Part shown: positions 12,110-24,099 of the stretch, piece by piece | Layout of the letters: every line of letters begins with the position of its first letter | How positions within the stretch are numbered: the stretch's first letter is position 1 | From: Adenanthera pavonina | Taxonomy: Eukaryota; Streptophyta; Magnoliopsida; Fabales; Fabaceae | Assembly: GCA_026686845.1 (NCBI GenBank) | Contig: JAIVEN010000012.1 | Coordinates: forward strand, 13,704,501 to 13,768,500 | Reading direction: 5' to 3' | Length of the DNA stretch: 64,000 nt | Made by a program: the position numbers and the translations under genes | Notes under the pieces: generated by a model | Told to the model about the DNA's origin: nothing | Database searches by the model: none | The model's input: only the letters and a program-made list of their open reading frames with translations

Positions 12110-12410
12110 GACTTTGCAAGTTGTACATGGAAATTTCCTCATCTACAAACTCTCATTGAATTGATCCCAGTCTAGATGAACACCAGTGGCCTCCACACTA
12201 GGCCTTGCGCTCTTCCACCATTGCTTGGCCTTCTTCTCTAGCTTAGGAGCTTAAAAATATAAAACTTTACTAAAGTGGCTAATTGCACCTTTTGCTCAGA
12301 AGTGCAATCAATGACACCAAAGATTGTCTCCAGTTGAGCAATCTATTCCTCAACAGATGCTAGATCCATCTTACCCAAAAAAAATGGGTGGACTAAACAT
12401 CCTTCAACTA
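12110..12410 (-). pseudogene. Ty3/gypsy gag relic (retrotransposon gag domain)
   Basis: On the minus strand the sequence reads, with frame changes, SPPIFFGKMDLASVEE, then a stop, IAQLETIFGVIDCTSEQKVQ, LATLV, and about 75 bases further on AKQWWKSARPSVEATG...WDQFNE. The order of F.G..D...VE.W, LE.IF.V..C, KVQLA and A..WW matches the plant gypsy gag domain. The DNA between the two blocks is degraded. No protease or polymerase follows on that strand, so this is an isolated gag fragment. Confidence 0.7.
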
Positions 12411-12689
12411 TTTAGAAATTCCTCTTCTTTCAAGCCTCAAGGCTTGATTCGGATTCCTCAAAACCTCAGCTTTATTGGCATTCAAATCCACTTACATCTC
12501 ATCATCCTCTTCTTGTTAGTCCTCCTTAGGATCCTTAAACTCTTTGATAGAATAAGGGCTAGACATGACTTGCAAGAGTTTAGAGAGGAGCATAGAGAAC
12601 TTGGAAGACTTAATCAAGTTGTTGAACATAATACCCAAGCTTGGAGAGATAAAGATCCATTGCAAGGAATCAAAGTATTTAAGTGATCC

Positions 12690-13540
12690 AAGAACTCTAT
12701 GGGTTAGAGCCTATTCACTTGATTAAAGTTGCATCCCAAAAGGAGCTTGTAAATGTGATCATCATCTCTAAAATACAAGTTTCAGTTCCAAGCCCAAAAG
12801 GAGCCCATTAGAGGATATTACTTAAAAGATCATGCGTTTCGCTAAAAGAGCATGTGACTTAGGTATTAGTAAGCTTAATTTATTTAAATTTATTTTTATT
12901 AATTATGGGCTAAACTTAAGTGATTAATAAAGTCCAATTAGTTAATTTGTAGTCTTTTTGATGGCCATCTTGTAAATAAAAATATCACGTACCAAACATG
13001 TGATTTTATTAATGTATTGGCATGTTTATAAGGGCTTAGGCATTATTTTTATTATTTTCTTTGAATTTTCATAATTTATTTTTAGAATTTTATTCTATTA
13101 GTTTCTTAAGTCCATTAAGCGTGTTATTTGAGCCCAAAGACTCCTAATCCTATTAGGGTTATATAAGCCAAAAATAATTAGGTTTTCTAGGCTCATTAGG
13201 TTAGTTTTTTCATTTACTATTTAAGGCTATATATTGTGAATGTTTTTCAGCATGATGAATGATAATGAATTTTACAGAAATTATGTTTTTTCTTGTATGA
13301 GGCTTCTCTTGTTCTCTTGTATGCTTGAGAAACTCTTTGACTTATCAAAGCGAGTAGTTTCCCTTTGTGGCGTCCTGTGGCTAGGGTTTTAAGAGACGGG
13401 ATCTCTTAGGGCTTACCTTCACCAACTCATCTATCCTTTCTTCATTTGCATCTCAATTTCACCTAGTATATTGTGTTTCTTTTCTGTTCTAACGTTCTTC
13501 TTTCTTTGTGTTTTATTTGCTATCTTGTTGCGTCATTCTT
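12690..13540 (+). mobile_element. LTR-like segment, probably inserted into the gypsy gag relic
   Basis: The stretch has a TATA-like AT-rich zone (about 12880-13230) followed by a leader-like part (CTTATCAAAGCGAGTAGTTT, GTGGCGTCCTGTGGCTAGGG, AGAGACGGGATCTCTTAGGG) that resembles the R-U5 zone of plant gypsy LTRs from memory. Gag-like minus-strand sequence lies on both sides. Exact ends and a target duplication were not found. Confidence 0.35.
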
Positions 13541-13544
13541 GATT

Positions 13545-13800
13545 CTAGCATGATCCATATTGCTTCTAAACTGTTGAAGGTTTGTTGGACAGGTTCCTTG
13601 CATGTCTCTCATCACTCTTGTTGATTATCCAACCATTCTTGCACCTAAGTAAGAGTTACCTCTTGGTTACAATCTGTCAAACCCATGATCATTTCGTGCA
13701 TTTCCCTCAAAACTTTGTTGTTCAGCCTACCATGGTGAGCCATTTTCCCCTAGTTACATAGTTGCAAACATAATTCAATTATAGGGCTTTAGTCTTGCAT
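13545..13800 (-). pseudogene. Possible N-terminal part of the same gypsy gag
   Basis: The minus strand reads RLNNKVLREMHEMIMGLTDC...VQEWLDNQQE and LEAIWIMLESRM with several stops. Short heptad-like helices before the gag core are usual in plant gypsy gag. It would belong to the gag relic at 12110-12410, separated by the LTR-like segment. Weak evidence. Confidence 0.3.
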
Positions 13801-14143
13801 AAGATAGGGATATAAAAGCACATGTGCATAAGTAGATTGCCCAGTATAGCTCACATGCAAGTATAGTTAAATACATTGGTGAACATAGAAATTTTTTATT
13901 GTGGGAGCAACACATGCACATATATAGCATTAAAAATATAACACATTAATACTAAAATTATGAATATACATATATAATTATTCTTTACAAGTTAATGTTA
14001 TAAAAAATTTCTTTCTTTATATAAGTAATCAAATTTTCAACCATTCACTTCTAATGTGATTTTGCATTCGATTGTTAATAATACCCTTAAACAAGATCAT
14101 TAGGAAGCTTTTTCAAATCAATTAAAAAAATTATAGACGGATC

Positions 14144-15814
14144 TATTGGAGATTGTGCCATAGGCCAATCATTATATTATGAATATTGTACTTCATTATG
14201 AAAAAAAATGTGTTTTTCCTTTTATATAGGCCAATCATTATATTTGAATATTGTACTTTATTATGAAAAAATGTGTTTTTCCTTTTATTACATTATTATA
14301 TTGTTTGCATGTTTATCTTTATAATAATATTCTTGGATAAATCATTTTATCCTAAATGTTCCTAGTTAATCATCTTTGTAGGAACAATAATGAATTAAGG
14401 TTAGTATGATTTTGATTGATAATTATGTGATAATTATGTATTAAGATACAAATCAAAATCATAAGCTTCTGTTAGGGAATAGGCGCTAGATCGACCCATC
14501 ATAAGATAGCTGCATGGATTAAGTAATAAGCATATCTCATGTATAACCGTGTCTAAGCCCTCAGGTCTGAGATCACCATGGAATCCTACATGGGGAACAC
14601 TATACTTTGGTATAGTTAAAAGTCACATTTAATTGGGAGATCATAAAGGCTATGATTGGATATAGTGGAATTCATATAGAGGAAGATAAATAGTCAAGAT
14701 GAAATTTATCTCTCTAATTAATGGAGAGATATATTTGGGCCCCTCAATGAGTGAGACTGAGAAATGCATGACTATGCTCGAATGGAAGAGTGTCCATTTG
14801 TTATGTCAGTCTGCTGGGAGATCGAGAAAGTGATGGTCGAGTAAGATGAGGATGACGTTTCTATGCCTCATACTTGATCTATATATCATGAGACAAAAGA
14901 GATGTGATCGGGTTATATGATAGGCTACACCGGATCACCGATTTCATATGATTTAGGTAGTTACAATGTCTTGCTAGAGACTACATGTGACTTGTGGGTC
15001 CAATAGTGTTATTGGTCCACTGCCAACATCATATGGGCCTACAGGGTAGTATAATAGAACATGCCAACTCAAGCCAAAGTTATTGAATCTAAAATGTGTT
15101 TAAATTCAATGAATTTAACGTTCAATTTGAATTATATATATATATATTTGACATATATATTATAAAATTCAAAGTATATATATATGTTTGATGTATTATA
15201 TTTGATATATATTATATTATTTAGAAATAAATATTATTCAAATTAATTTAAATGAATTAGCTTTAAATTTAATTCTATGTAATAGATTTAAATTTAAACT
15301 AATGTTATAATCTAAATTTGATTCTAGATTTAGATTAGATGGTTTAGATATTATACTATTAGATAGATTTAATTCTAAACTAATCTATTTAATTAAGATT
15401 TGATTTAACTTAAATAATTGATTTAAATTAATCAAATAATAAACCTTATCTATATAATTATATAGATTAGGGTTATAAAATATAGAATCAAGAGAGAGTC
15501 TTCACTCACCTAGAGATTAAGCGGCCGCATATTCACACAGAGAAAGTGTACGGATGAACAGAGGACATACGGATAAGCACAAATAGAGGTGCTAGCATGC
15601 CATTTAAGTTAGATTCACCATTTGTGTGGATACCGGTGGAGGGAGCTGATCATACGTGTCAGTTCTTGGGATTTGACGATAAGAAAAGAACACCAAAAGG
15701 ACACATAGGGGGTAAAATTCTTTTCTACATCTCAATCTAAATAACATTGACAGATCCATGGGAGGGAATTTCTTGATGTTTTTTATCGCTGTGCATGTAC
15801 CAAAATTCCCAATA
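14144..15814 (+). mobile_element. Solo LTR of the element-B copia family
   Basis: It aligns over its length with the LTRs of element B (22372-24085 and 37314-38851): GGAGATTGTGCC at the start, TTGGATAAATCATTTTATCC, TTAACGTTCAATTTGA, and AAATTCCCAA near the end. It is flanked by a perfect 5-bp duplication, GGATC (14139-14143 and 15815-15819). Both termini have decayed by transition, TG to TA at the start and CA to TA at the end. A 66-bp internal tandem duplication spans 14161-14288. Confidence 0.9.
14161..14288 (+). repeat. 66-bp tandem duplication inside the solo LTR
   Basis: TAGGCCAATCATTATATT...TTTTTCCTTTTAT occurs at 14161-14226 and again at 14227-14288 with a few differences. The B LTRs carry only one copy. 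Confidence 0.85.
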
Positions 15815-16027
15815 GGATCTAATGTCCATTTATTTATCAAATGCATGAAGAGATTGTTCAAATATAGATTTCTTTTTAGAATTTTTTTTATGACTAGAAC
15901 TTAAAACTAAAAACATTATATATAATCACAATTAATTTCATAACTAAGAATTAATATACTTGAATATTCGGGCAATTAATTTTTTCATGGAAAGAAAGTT
16001 ATTGGAGGCAATTGATATACACTACAC

Positions 16028-16029
<2 letters not shown>

Positions 16030-16063
<34 letters not shown>
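16030..16063. repeat. (AC)n microsatellite
   Basis: Uninterrupted AC dinucleotide run of about 16 units. Confidence 0.95.
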
Positions 16064-16066
<3 letters not shown>

Positions 16067-16429
16067 CCTAGGTTATCAAGCAGGTCCGCCCCTTGTTAAA
16101 TACACAATGTTCTTAATCATTATTCTGATATCAAAATGTAACATCTTAAGAATTTCTAGCCTAAACATAACTTCTAGATCAAAAGACATGTCCTATATGT
16201 TGAAACAAGAGTTTTGATGATTCCAAACCAACATTCAAGAGCTTGGATTGAAGATATCAAAGGAGATCAAAACTGTTCCAAGTGAAGATTTCATGAGTAT
16301 TTGCTATTAGATCTTTTGTAGAGTCTTAGTTTTTGTTATGATTGGGTAAAAGATTTTGATTTGAAGAAAAGATGTTTTTAAACTTTGATTTTATGTTAAA
16401 TCTTTAAATATTTGAAAAACACCCACAAA

Positions 16430-17400
16430 CAGACGAAGGTTGAAAGTTTAAACTAAACTGTCAAGTTGGAAATTCGAACTTTGCCTTTGGAAATTCGAAT
16501 TTCGAGCCAAAACTGAATAAGTCTAAAGAGATGGCTCTCTGTCAGACGAATTTTGGTTGTTCAAAATTCGAATTTTCATCTAGTCTGAAAAGAGGCCTTT
16601 TGGTAACAGACGAACTTCACACTTTCAAAATTCGAATTTCAAGTAAAATGAAGTTTGTAAAAACCAAAGAAATTCGTCTGAAACTATGATAAAGTGCATA
16701 TGAAATCAAAATGAAATTGAGTTTGATAAATGCTCTCTGACAGACGAATTTTGAACTTCCAACATTCGAATTTTCATATAAGTCTGAAAGATGCTTCTTT
16801 GTAACAGCTGAACTTTGAGTCTTCAAAATTTGAATTTCAAACAAAACAAAACTTGAGAAAATAGAAGAAATTTGTCTGAAACTATGTTAAAGTTCATCTG
16901 AGATCAAGAATAATTTAAGTTTCAAAACTGCTCTCTGACAGACGAACTTTGAACATTAAAATTTGAATTTCAGAAGCTAAGTTCTTGAGTCTGTTGAAAT
17001 GAAACATTGACATACGAATGATGTGAACTTGCAACATTCGAATGATGAAGTTAGTCTGAAAAGAGTCTCTCTGACAGACGAACTTTACTCTTTAACATTC
17101 GAATTTCGAAGAAAATGAACTACTGTGCCTCCTTTTCACGTACTGGGAACAGACGAATTTTGGGCTTCCAAAATTCGAATTTTGAGGGCACTGTAGAAAA
17201 TTGAAAACACTGTTCACACTTAACCGAAAAACTTTCTTCTTGAAAATTCGTATGTCACATTGTGAAAATGTTTTGTAAGTTTCAAAATTCGAATTTCACT
17301 TCATGAATAGACGAACTTCGTGCTGTAACGTTGGAAGCTTTAATCTTCGGTTCCTTCGAAATTCATCTGTTGACCAACCAAAATTCGAATTTCAGTATGT
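16430..17400 (+). repeat. U3 hairpin array of S2
   Basis: A run of stem-loop units. The clearest is 17154-17177: CGAATTTTGG, loop GCTT, CCAAAATTCG, a perfect 10-bp stem. The palindrome AAAATTCGAATTTT occurs whole at 16563-16576 and 17170-17183. Units are usually introduced by CTCTGACAGACGAA. Confidence 0.85.
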
Positions 17401-17507
17401 CAGAAACATTAAATGCGGTTGGTAAACGAATAGTTTTTCAGAGTAACCGTTGGATAACTTCCCCAACGGATAGATTTAGTCTCTAACGGATATTTGAGAC
17501 CTAAATC

Positions 17508-17515
17508 TATAAATA
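17508..17515 (+). promoter_or_regulatory. LTR TATA box of S2
   Basis: TATAAATA about 110 bases past the end of the hairpin array, in the conserved context GACCTAAATCTATAAATA. Confidence 0.6.
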
Positions 17516-18592
17516 CAACATCATTTGAAGTTGTGGGTAACAACAAAAGAAAATAAAACTTGTATACACTGAATTTCTGCTGAATCTTCTTCTCAAAAGC
17601 TTTTACCCTCTCAACTTCTATACTTGTACTTAAACTTTCATATCTACTCTTTTCAAGAGAGTTATTTCATTGTAATCAATCTACTCTTCATCTGGGAGAT
17701 AGATTTACTTGTGAGGGGTATTCACAAGGGGATTGGGAAGCACATAGTGAAAGTGCTTGGAGAGTTTGAGAGAGCTCAGAAACAGAGCATACTCATGTAC
17801 TATGGCTTTAGCAAGAAGCCCACTGAAATTCTTGTTGTATAGTGGATAAATCTCAAGAGGTGTCTTGGGGACTGGATGTAGGTCAAGAGAATAGACCGAA
17901 CCAGGATAAATCACTGAGTTCTCTTCTCCTTATCTCTAATTTTCACCTTGCTCTGTTTTACGCATTGTTTTCATTATACTGTGATATCTTCACTTACTTC
18001 ACTTTGTGTAGAAAAATTTCAAACTTCCCAATTCACCCCCCTCTTGGGAAGTCAGCCTTGCTAACACTATGGGAAGATAACATATGGATTTTATCACCAA
18101 AAGATATAGCTAGTAGCAGCTATAACAGGGGAAGCCGTAGTTGGCTATGATATAGGGGGTCAAAATTTCAAGGTGGCGTTGTGATTGAGGATAGGGTACC
18201 ACGACACCATTGTATTGATATATGGTAAAGGATTTTTTTGCAATTTTCCACAAACATCTAACACTACAACTCCCAACATAGACCTCCAATTCGCATATAA
18301 ATTAGAGTTAAAGCTCCCACTCCAAAATCCTGTAACCACCTCCATACCCACCTATATTTAATCCCAAATCAACTTTCCATAACAACCATTAGCCCAAAAT
18401 TTCATACATAAAAAAATCCCCAAAGAAAAATGGCTAGGGTTTTCTAGCCATAAATATAAACAACCAAAAACTAAAACCCAAAGCTTGAAGATACTTCACA
18501 ACACAACATTGAAGCATTCTAACACATATTTTCGGCCTAAACCTCCAGAAAAATTGGAACCCAAGCTTCACCCATGAAAATTCACCACAAAG

Positions 18593-20468
18593 TGTTAGGT
18601 TTGGTTGATCACCCAAGAGATGGGGTAAATTAGGTGATGCAAGATTTTCACTCTTTTGGAGCACAACCCAATTTTATCAAATATGCAGTAGAACAAGAAT
18701 GAATAGAGTGTAAAAAATTAATAGATGAAATGTGTAGATGAAGAGCAAGACACAGAAATTTATATTGGTTCGGCTCAAACCACTTGGCCTATGTCCAGTT
18801 TTTAAGCTGCTACTTGAGATTTTCACTATATCTCACAAGTTTGATCCAGGTATTTATGAAGTCTCAGTACATTTCACAAGTTTTAGCAGGCACTTGTGAA
18901 GCCACTCTTCCTACACCCTTACAAGATGTATATTTTTCTTAGTGTTATCCCTACATTAAGATTTTACATAGAAAATAGTAGAAAAAAAATGAATACAGAA
19001 TTGAAACTCTCTTGTAGGATAGATAATACATTGAAAGCTCACTCTAATGAGATGGGTTTAACTATGAATATTGATACAACAAAGATTTTATGTATTGAAG
19101 TAGCATTTTGGCATAACTCACTTAATTTCATTATCCATAAGTTCAAATAAAGTTCTATTTATAGATTTGTGACTTAGCTAGACGTTAGACATAAGATCTA
19201 TCCATTATACACAAGTTCTTACCGCTACTCTATAAAAAAAAACCATTCACCAACTGCATTAAATGCATCCCTCTTTCCAAAATTTGAATTTTGAGGTTTA
19301 ATAGGCGATTTTGCGGAGTTAGCATACTTATGTGTTTAACATTGAACTTTAGAAATTCGTCTGTCGCAGAGTGAAATTCGAATTTCATGTTTGCCAAAGA
19401 TAACCCATGTTATTTCATGTGAATTTTTATATTGGAAGTACGTCTATTGAAGTTTGAACAGTTATTTCAAGTTTTCATAGTGCATTTCAAAATTTGAATT
19501 TCAGAAGCTGAAATTCATCTGTCAAAAGCACGTTCAACATGATACAAAAGTTTTCTTTTCAAAATTTGACTGTTAAACTGCAAAGTTTGTCTATCAGAGG
19601 CATTCTCTAATGAGATTCATAAGTTCTCATTTTGAAATTTGCACTTCGAAATCCAAAATTTGTCTATTAAAGGAAGTGACTTTGACCTTACTTTGAACTT
19701 CACTAACATTCGAATTTTGACAAAACTTTATGCAAATTTTGCACACTTTCATTAAAATGATTAACCCAAAATCCAAATTTCAGAACTGAAATTTGTTTGT
19801 TAGAGATAACACCTTTGTATCTTTGAATTTTATTAAGTAAAGTTCGAATTTTGCATAAAAAAGACATGAGTCAAACACAAAATTCGTCTATTAGCCAATA
19901 TTTTTCAATTATAACATAAGCTAATATCATATTTACTTAATCTAATTCGTTTAAAACATATGATAACAAGATTAAGTAAATTTCAAAGAATAAATCACCT
20001 CAAGACCTAAATGAAAACAAAATATACCTAATAGCTAGGTCTTTAAAAGTTGAACTTCACTTTCACTTGATTATTCCCTTCTTGGCATGCTCCCTTTTGA
20101 TCCTCCATTCTTGAGCATCCTTTCTCTTCTTCTCCTTTGAGTGAGACATGATGTTAATTTTTCTTTTCTTTATTTTGATGCCCACTCTTCGTATTTGGAC
20201 ACCGCTATACTTTATGTATTACACTTACAAATCAAGTAGTTAGCCTAATTTATATATTCAACTTATATTATAAAACAAAAGAACACAGTTGGTATATCAA
20301 TACATAGCATGATATATGCATTATAAATATAATTAAATATATGCTAATGCACATTTTACTTCTTTAAGGAATAATATATACACTATACAAATATGATGCA
20401 TTTGTTTATTTGTTTCTTATTACTCTACATTTGTCATCATTAAAACTTATATTATATTAAACCTAATA
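18593..20468 (-). mobile_element. H: diverged solo LTR of the hairpin-rich family (minus)
   Basis: On the plus strand it starts TGTTAGGTTTGGTTGATCAC and ends ACCTAATA. The flanks are CAAAG (18588-18592) and CAAAG (20469-20473), a perfect duplication. On the minus strand the order is GTTTTAATGATGACAAA near the start, a hairpin array (about 19910-19260), a TATA box and a U5 resembling GACCTACGTCCAG. The outer terminus has decayed from TG to TA. It is more diverged from the other LTRs than they are from each other, so probably older. Confidence 0.8.
19156..19163 (-). promoter_or_regulatory. LTR TATA box of H
   Basis: TATTTATA on the plus strand (TATAAATA on minus), at the conserved position after the hairpin array. 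Confidence 0.5.
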
Positions 20469-20877
20469 CAAAGTTTGAGAAAAGAGAAGAGGGAGATGAG
20501 AAAATCACATTACCTTGAAGATTCTAGTCTCCCAAAGCACCAAAATCATGTCTTGTAGCTTAGAAATCCAACCCTTGGTAGGGTCTCCACAAAAACCCTC
20601 GAGTTGGTACTAGTGCGGCAAGTTGAACATTTTCCTTTTATAATAGATAGATCACGGTTTGGCGCTGCGGCTATAGCACTAGTCCATTTTTTTTAATTTT
20701 AGATTTTGCTTCTTTTATTCTTTTCCTCCAGTCATGCCCCCTTTGGTCCTGCATATTTCCAATAATATCCTTTCATTAATCCCAAATATGTATTTGGAAC
20801 ATTTAATTAGGTTAGTTAGAGAGTTTTATATTAATTGATAAGTAAGGGTGTAAGCATTATGCAAAGAGAATGTTACA

Positions 20878-21842
20878 AGGTTTTTTTTAGTGACAAGGAG
20901 TATCTCTTATTGGCAATAATGAATAATGTTCTTGGGAAATATATATAGAGGAAAAATGATAGACCTTCCCAACTAAAGTTACAATTTTTGAAAGAAGCAA
21001 CTAATTGCATTTCTTCGTGCAATATCGCAAGTTTCAAATAAATGAAAAACCATATTTTTATAATTAATCACAACTAGAGAGGATGTTAGGTGTAGAAGAA
21101 AGCTTTACCTTTTTTTCCCTCTTTTCCCTCTTATTTTTTCCTTGTTTTTAATTTTGGGTTTTTCAGCGACTTGGTCTGCAGATTTTTATAAAAATAAAAA
21201 TTCTAAAATTCAATTGTAAATAAATTTGTTTATCAAATGTTTGTTAGAATATAATTTTTATATAGAATTGAAATTAAATTTTTATTTTATTTTACCCATG
21301 AAGAGTTATAAGTGAAAAAACAGTCAAAAGATAAGTAATTTAGTACAATTTCTTTTTCTCTCGAATGAAAATTTAACAATTGATACACTTATGGATCACA
21401 AAATTGAAGTGTTAGGAAAAGGAAGAATATATCTAGAAAGAAATCTTGTCAGAAAGAAAACAAGGGGGAAAGTAAAAATTAATTTTACTTCATGGGTTTC
21501 AAGTTTCATCTTCTACTTCAGGTCCTCTCTTATCAGAAAATCATGTTACTCTCTCCAATATATGATCTGATCTGTTATATATTATGATCTAACAGTTAAT
21601 TAATTAATTAAATTATAGACAAATACTGTTTGAGTACTTTATTTTTATACAAAAAAATCGTTGAGAGTTGTATCACTAATAACAATATCTGTATGGATCT
21701 TCTACACCTTTACAAAAGAATGTGTGTGTGTGGTCCTTTAGAAAGAAATAAAGAAAAACGAAAAGATGAGTATACTGATGAGATATAAACCTTGTACCCA
21801 GCCATATTATCTTGTGTGACTAATTCTCTATTCGAATACATG
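20878..21842. other. AT-rich non-coding stretch
   Basis: No gene recognised. A short TG run lies at 21721-21732. Otherwise AT-rich. Confidence 0.45.
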
Positions 21843-22366
21843 TGTTCGGCCTAAATTTGTAGTGGGCCAAGCTCAAATATTTTTTTAAACTCTAAAAAAC
21901 AAGATCAAATCAAGTAAATAGGAAATTAAAGATAAAGCAATTAGAGAACGTGCTGCATGATAGCAAATAAATCACAGAATATGGAATATTAACAAAATGT
22001 TGGACAGTTACTATTGAGTAGTTTATAAATAGAGGCTCGACAACTATGAAGGGATCAACAACTATCACTTAAAACATATCATCAATTTTATTCTCCATCA
22101 AGCTTTCTAATTTTTCTTATGTGTTCTTTTAACTTTCATCATTATTCTTCAGGACATTTTTTAAATTTCAAGCATTGTTGTTTTTCAATTTTGGACATGA
22201 TCATTGTAATTCTTTTCAGTAATTGCAGCGTTTTACATTTACATTTCTTAAAAGCTTTACAAGTTTCCTTTTATCTCTATTTTTGCTATTTCCATCTGGG
22301 GAAATTATGGCAAAAGGACCCCAGAGATTCATACTCATTTTGATTAGAAGTCAAGATTCATATATA
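21843..22366 (+). repeat. Left LTR of element C (3' end uncertain)
   Basis: Begins TGTTCGGCCTAAATTTG; matches the right copy at 63558 over at least 430 bases. Element B is inserted at 22372, so it is not clear whether the LTR ends before or after that point. Confidence 0.75.
22024..22031 (+). promoter_or_regulatory. TATA box in left LTR of element C
   Basis: TATAAATA followed by GAGGCTC, conserved in the right LTR at 63751. Confidence 0.55.
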
Positions 22367-22371
22367 CTTTG

Positions 22372-24085
22372 TGTTGGAAATTGTGCCCTAGACCAATCAT
22401 TGTATTATGAATATTATACTTCATTATGAAAAAAAAAGATTTTTTTCTTACATTATTATAATGTTTGCAAGTTTTTCTTTATAATAATATCCTTGGATAA
22501 ATCATTTTATCCTAAATGTCCCTAGTCAATCATCTTTGTGGAAACAATGATAAACTAAGGCTAGTATGATTTTGATTGATAATTATATATGAAGATACAA
22601 ATTAAAATCATAAGCTCCTGTTAGGGAATGGGTGCTGGATCGACTAGTCTTGAGATAGCTGCATGGATTAAGTTGTTAGCATATTTCATATATAACCATG
22701 TCACTAAGCTCTCAGACTTGAGATCACCATGACTTCCTACATAGGGAATATTATACTTTAGCATAGCCCAAATTCACCTTTAATTGGGAGATCATAAAGG
22801 CTATGATTGGACATAGTGGAATTCATGTGGAGGAAGATGAATGGTCAAGATGGAATTTATCCCTCTAATTAAAGGAGAGATTTATCTGGGCTCCTCGATG
22901 AGTAAGACTGAGAAATGCATTGCCGTTCTCGAATGGAAGAGTTTCTATTTATTTTGTCAATCTGTTCGGACATCGAGAAAGTGATGGTTGAGTAAGATGA
23001 GGATGACATTTCCATGCCTCATATTTGATCTATATATCATGATAGGTTACATTGGATCATCGATCTCATATGATTTAGGGAGTCACAATGTCTTGCTACA
23101 GGCCACTTGTGACTTGTGGGTCCAATAGTATTATTGGCCCACTGTCAACATCATATAGGCCTACAGCGTTGCACAAAAGAACGAGTCAATTCGAGTTACA
23201 ATGTCCAGATTCATTGAATCTAAAATGTGTCTAGATTCAATGAATTTAACGTTCAATTTAGGGTGATTGAATTATATATATATATATTTGATATATATAT
23301 TATTATAAAATTCGAAGCTTATATATATGTTTGATATATTATATATTTGATATATATTATATTATTTTGAAATATATATATATTTATTCAAATTAATTTA
23401 AATGAATTAGTTTTAAATTTAATTCTATATGATAGATTTAAATTTAAATTAATATCATAATCTAAATTTGATTTAGATTTGATTCTAAATTTAAATTAAA
23501 CTAATAATCTAAATTTGATTTATATGATAAATTAAATCTATATTTAATTATGGATATAGATTAGATAGTTAGTTTAAATTTAATTTATTAGATATATTTA
23601 AATTCAAACTAATCCATTTAATTAATATTTGATTTAGTTTAAATTATTGATTTAAATTAAATAAATATCAAATTCTATCTATAGATTGATATAAACTAAG
23701 ATTATTAGATACATAATCAATAGAATTTTGACTCACCCTAAAGAGAGAGAGATTGTACATTCAGAGAGTGAGATTGTACGGATGAATAGCAAAAACTGTA
23801 TGAACAAACAATGAAAACTGTACGAATAAACAATGAAATTGTACGAACATTCACAAATAGAGGTGCTAGCATGTCATTGGAGTTAGACTCACCATTCGTG
23901 TGGATACCGATAGAGGGAGCTTATCAGACGTATTAGTTCCTGGGGTATGACGAAACAAAAAGAACACCAAGGGATGCACCAGAGGTAAATTCTTCTTCTA
24001 CATCTCAATTTAAGCAACGTTGATGGATCTGCGTGAGGGATTTTAGTTGAGTTTTTCCGCAGCGTGTGTACCGAAATTCCCAGCA
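22372..24085 (+). repeat. 5' LTR of element B (1714 bp)
   Basis: TGTTGGAAATTGTGCC to AAATTCCCAGCA, directly followed by the primer site. An AT-repeat zone (about 23270-23400) differs in length from the 3' LTR. Confidence 0.93.
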
Positions 24086-24086
24086 G

Positions 24087-24099
24087 TGGTACCAGAGCC
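24087..24099 (+). promoter_or_regulatory. Primer binding site of element B
   Basis: TGGTACCAGAGCC starts two bases after the 5' LTR. It matches the 3' end complement of initiator methionine tRNA (TGGTATCAGAGC) with one change. Confidence 0.85.

Larger units (their letters stand above)
16198..18066 (+). mobile_element. S2: solo LTR of the hairpin-rich Sirevirus-like family
   Basis: Starts TGTTGAAACAAG and ends CTTGCTAACA. The flanks CTATA (16193-16197) and CTATG (18067-18071) form a 5-bp target duplication with one change. U3 carries the hairpin array (about 16430-17400), then CAACGGATAGATTTAG, a TATA box and the U5 tail TTCACCCCCCTCTTGGGAAG. No internal region, so a solo LTR. It is the best-preserved array in the window. 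Confidence 0.92.
16137..20877. mobile_element. J: older gypsy-like LTR relic split by S2 and H
   Basis: TGTAACATCTT at 16137 and ...TGTTACA ending at 20877 resemble the two ends of the LTR at 5501-8092. The stretch AAGAGAAGAGGGAGATGAGAAAATCACATTACC (split here only for description, about 20477-20515) resembles 7678-7720 of that LTR. With S2 (16198-18066) and H (18593-20468) removed, about 1 kb remains. No matching target duplication, so ends and identity are tentative. Confidence 0.35.

Noticed and set aside
12324..12686. 120-codon plus-strand frame
   Set aside because: Its first half overlaps the gypsy gag relic read on the other strand; the second half has no recognisable domain.
16430..17400. 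Direct repeats with regular spacing, superficially like a CRISPR array
   Set aside because: Units are degenerate, spacers are short and repeat-derived, and the array lies inside an LTR of a plant retrotransposon.
24087..24099. Methionine-tRNA-like sequence, possible tRNA gene
   Set aside because: Only the short primer-site complement is present at each LTR; no cloverleaf.
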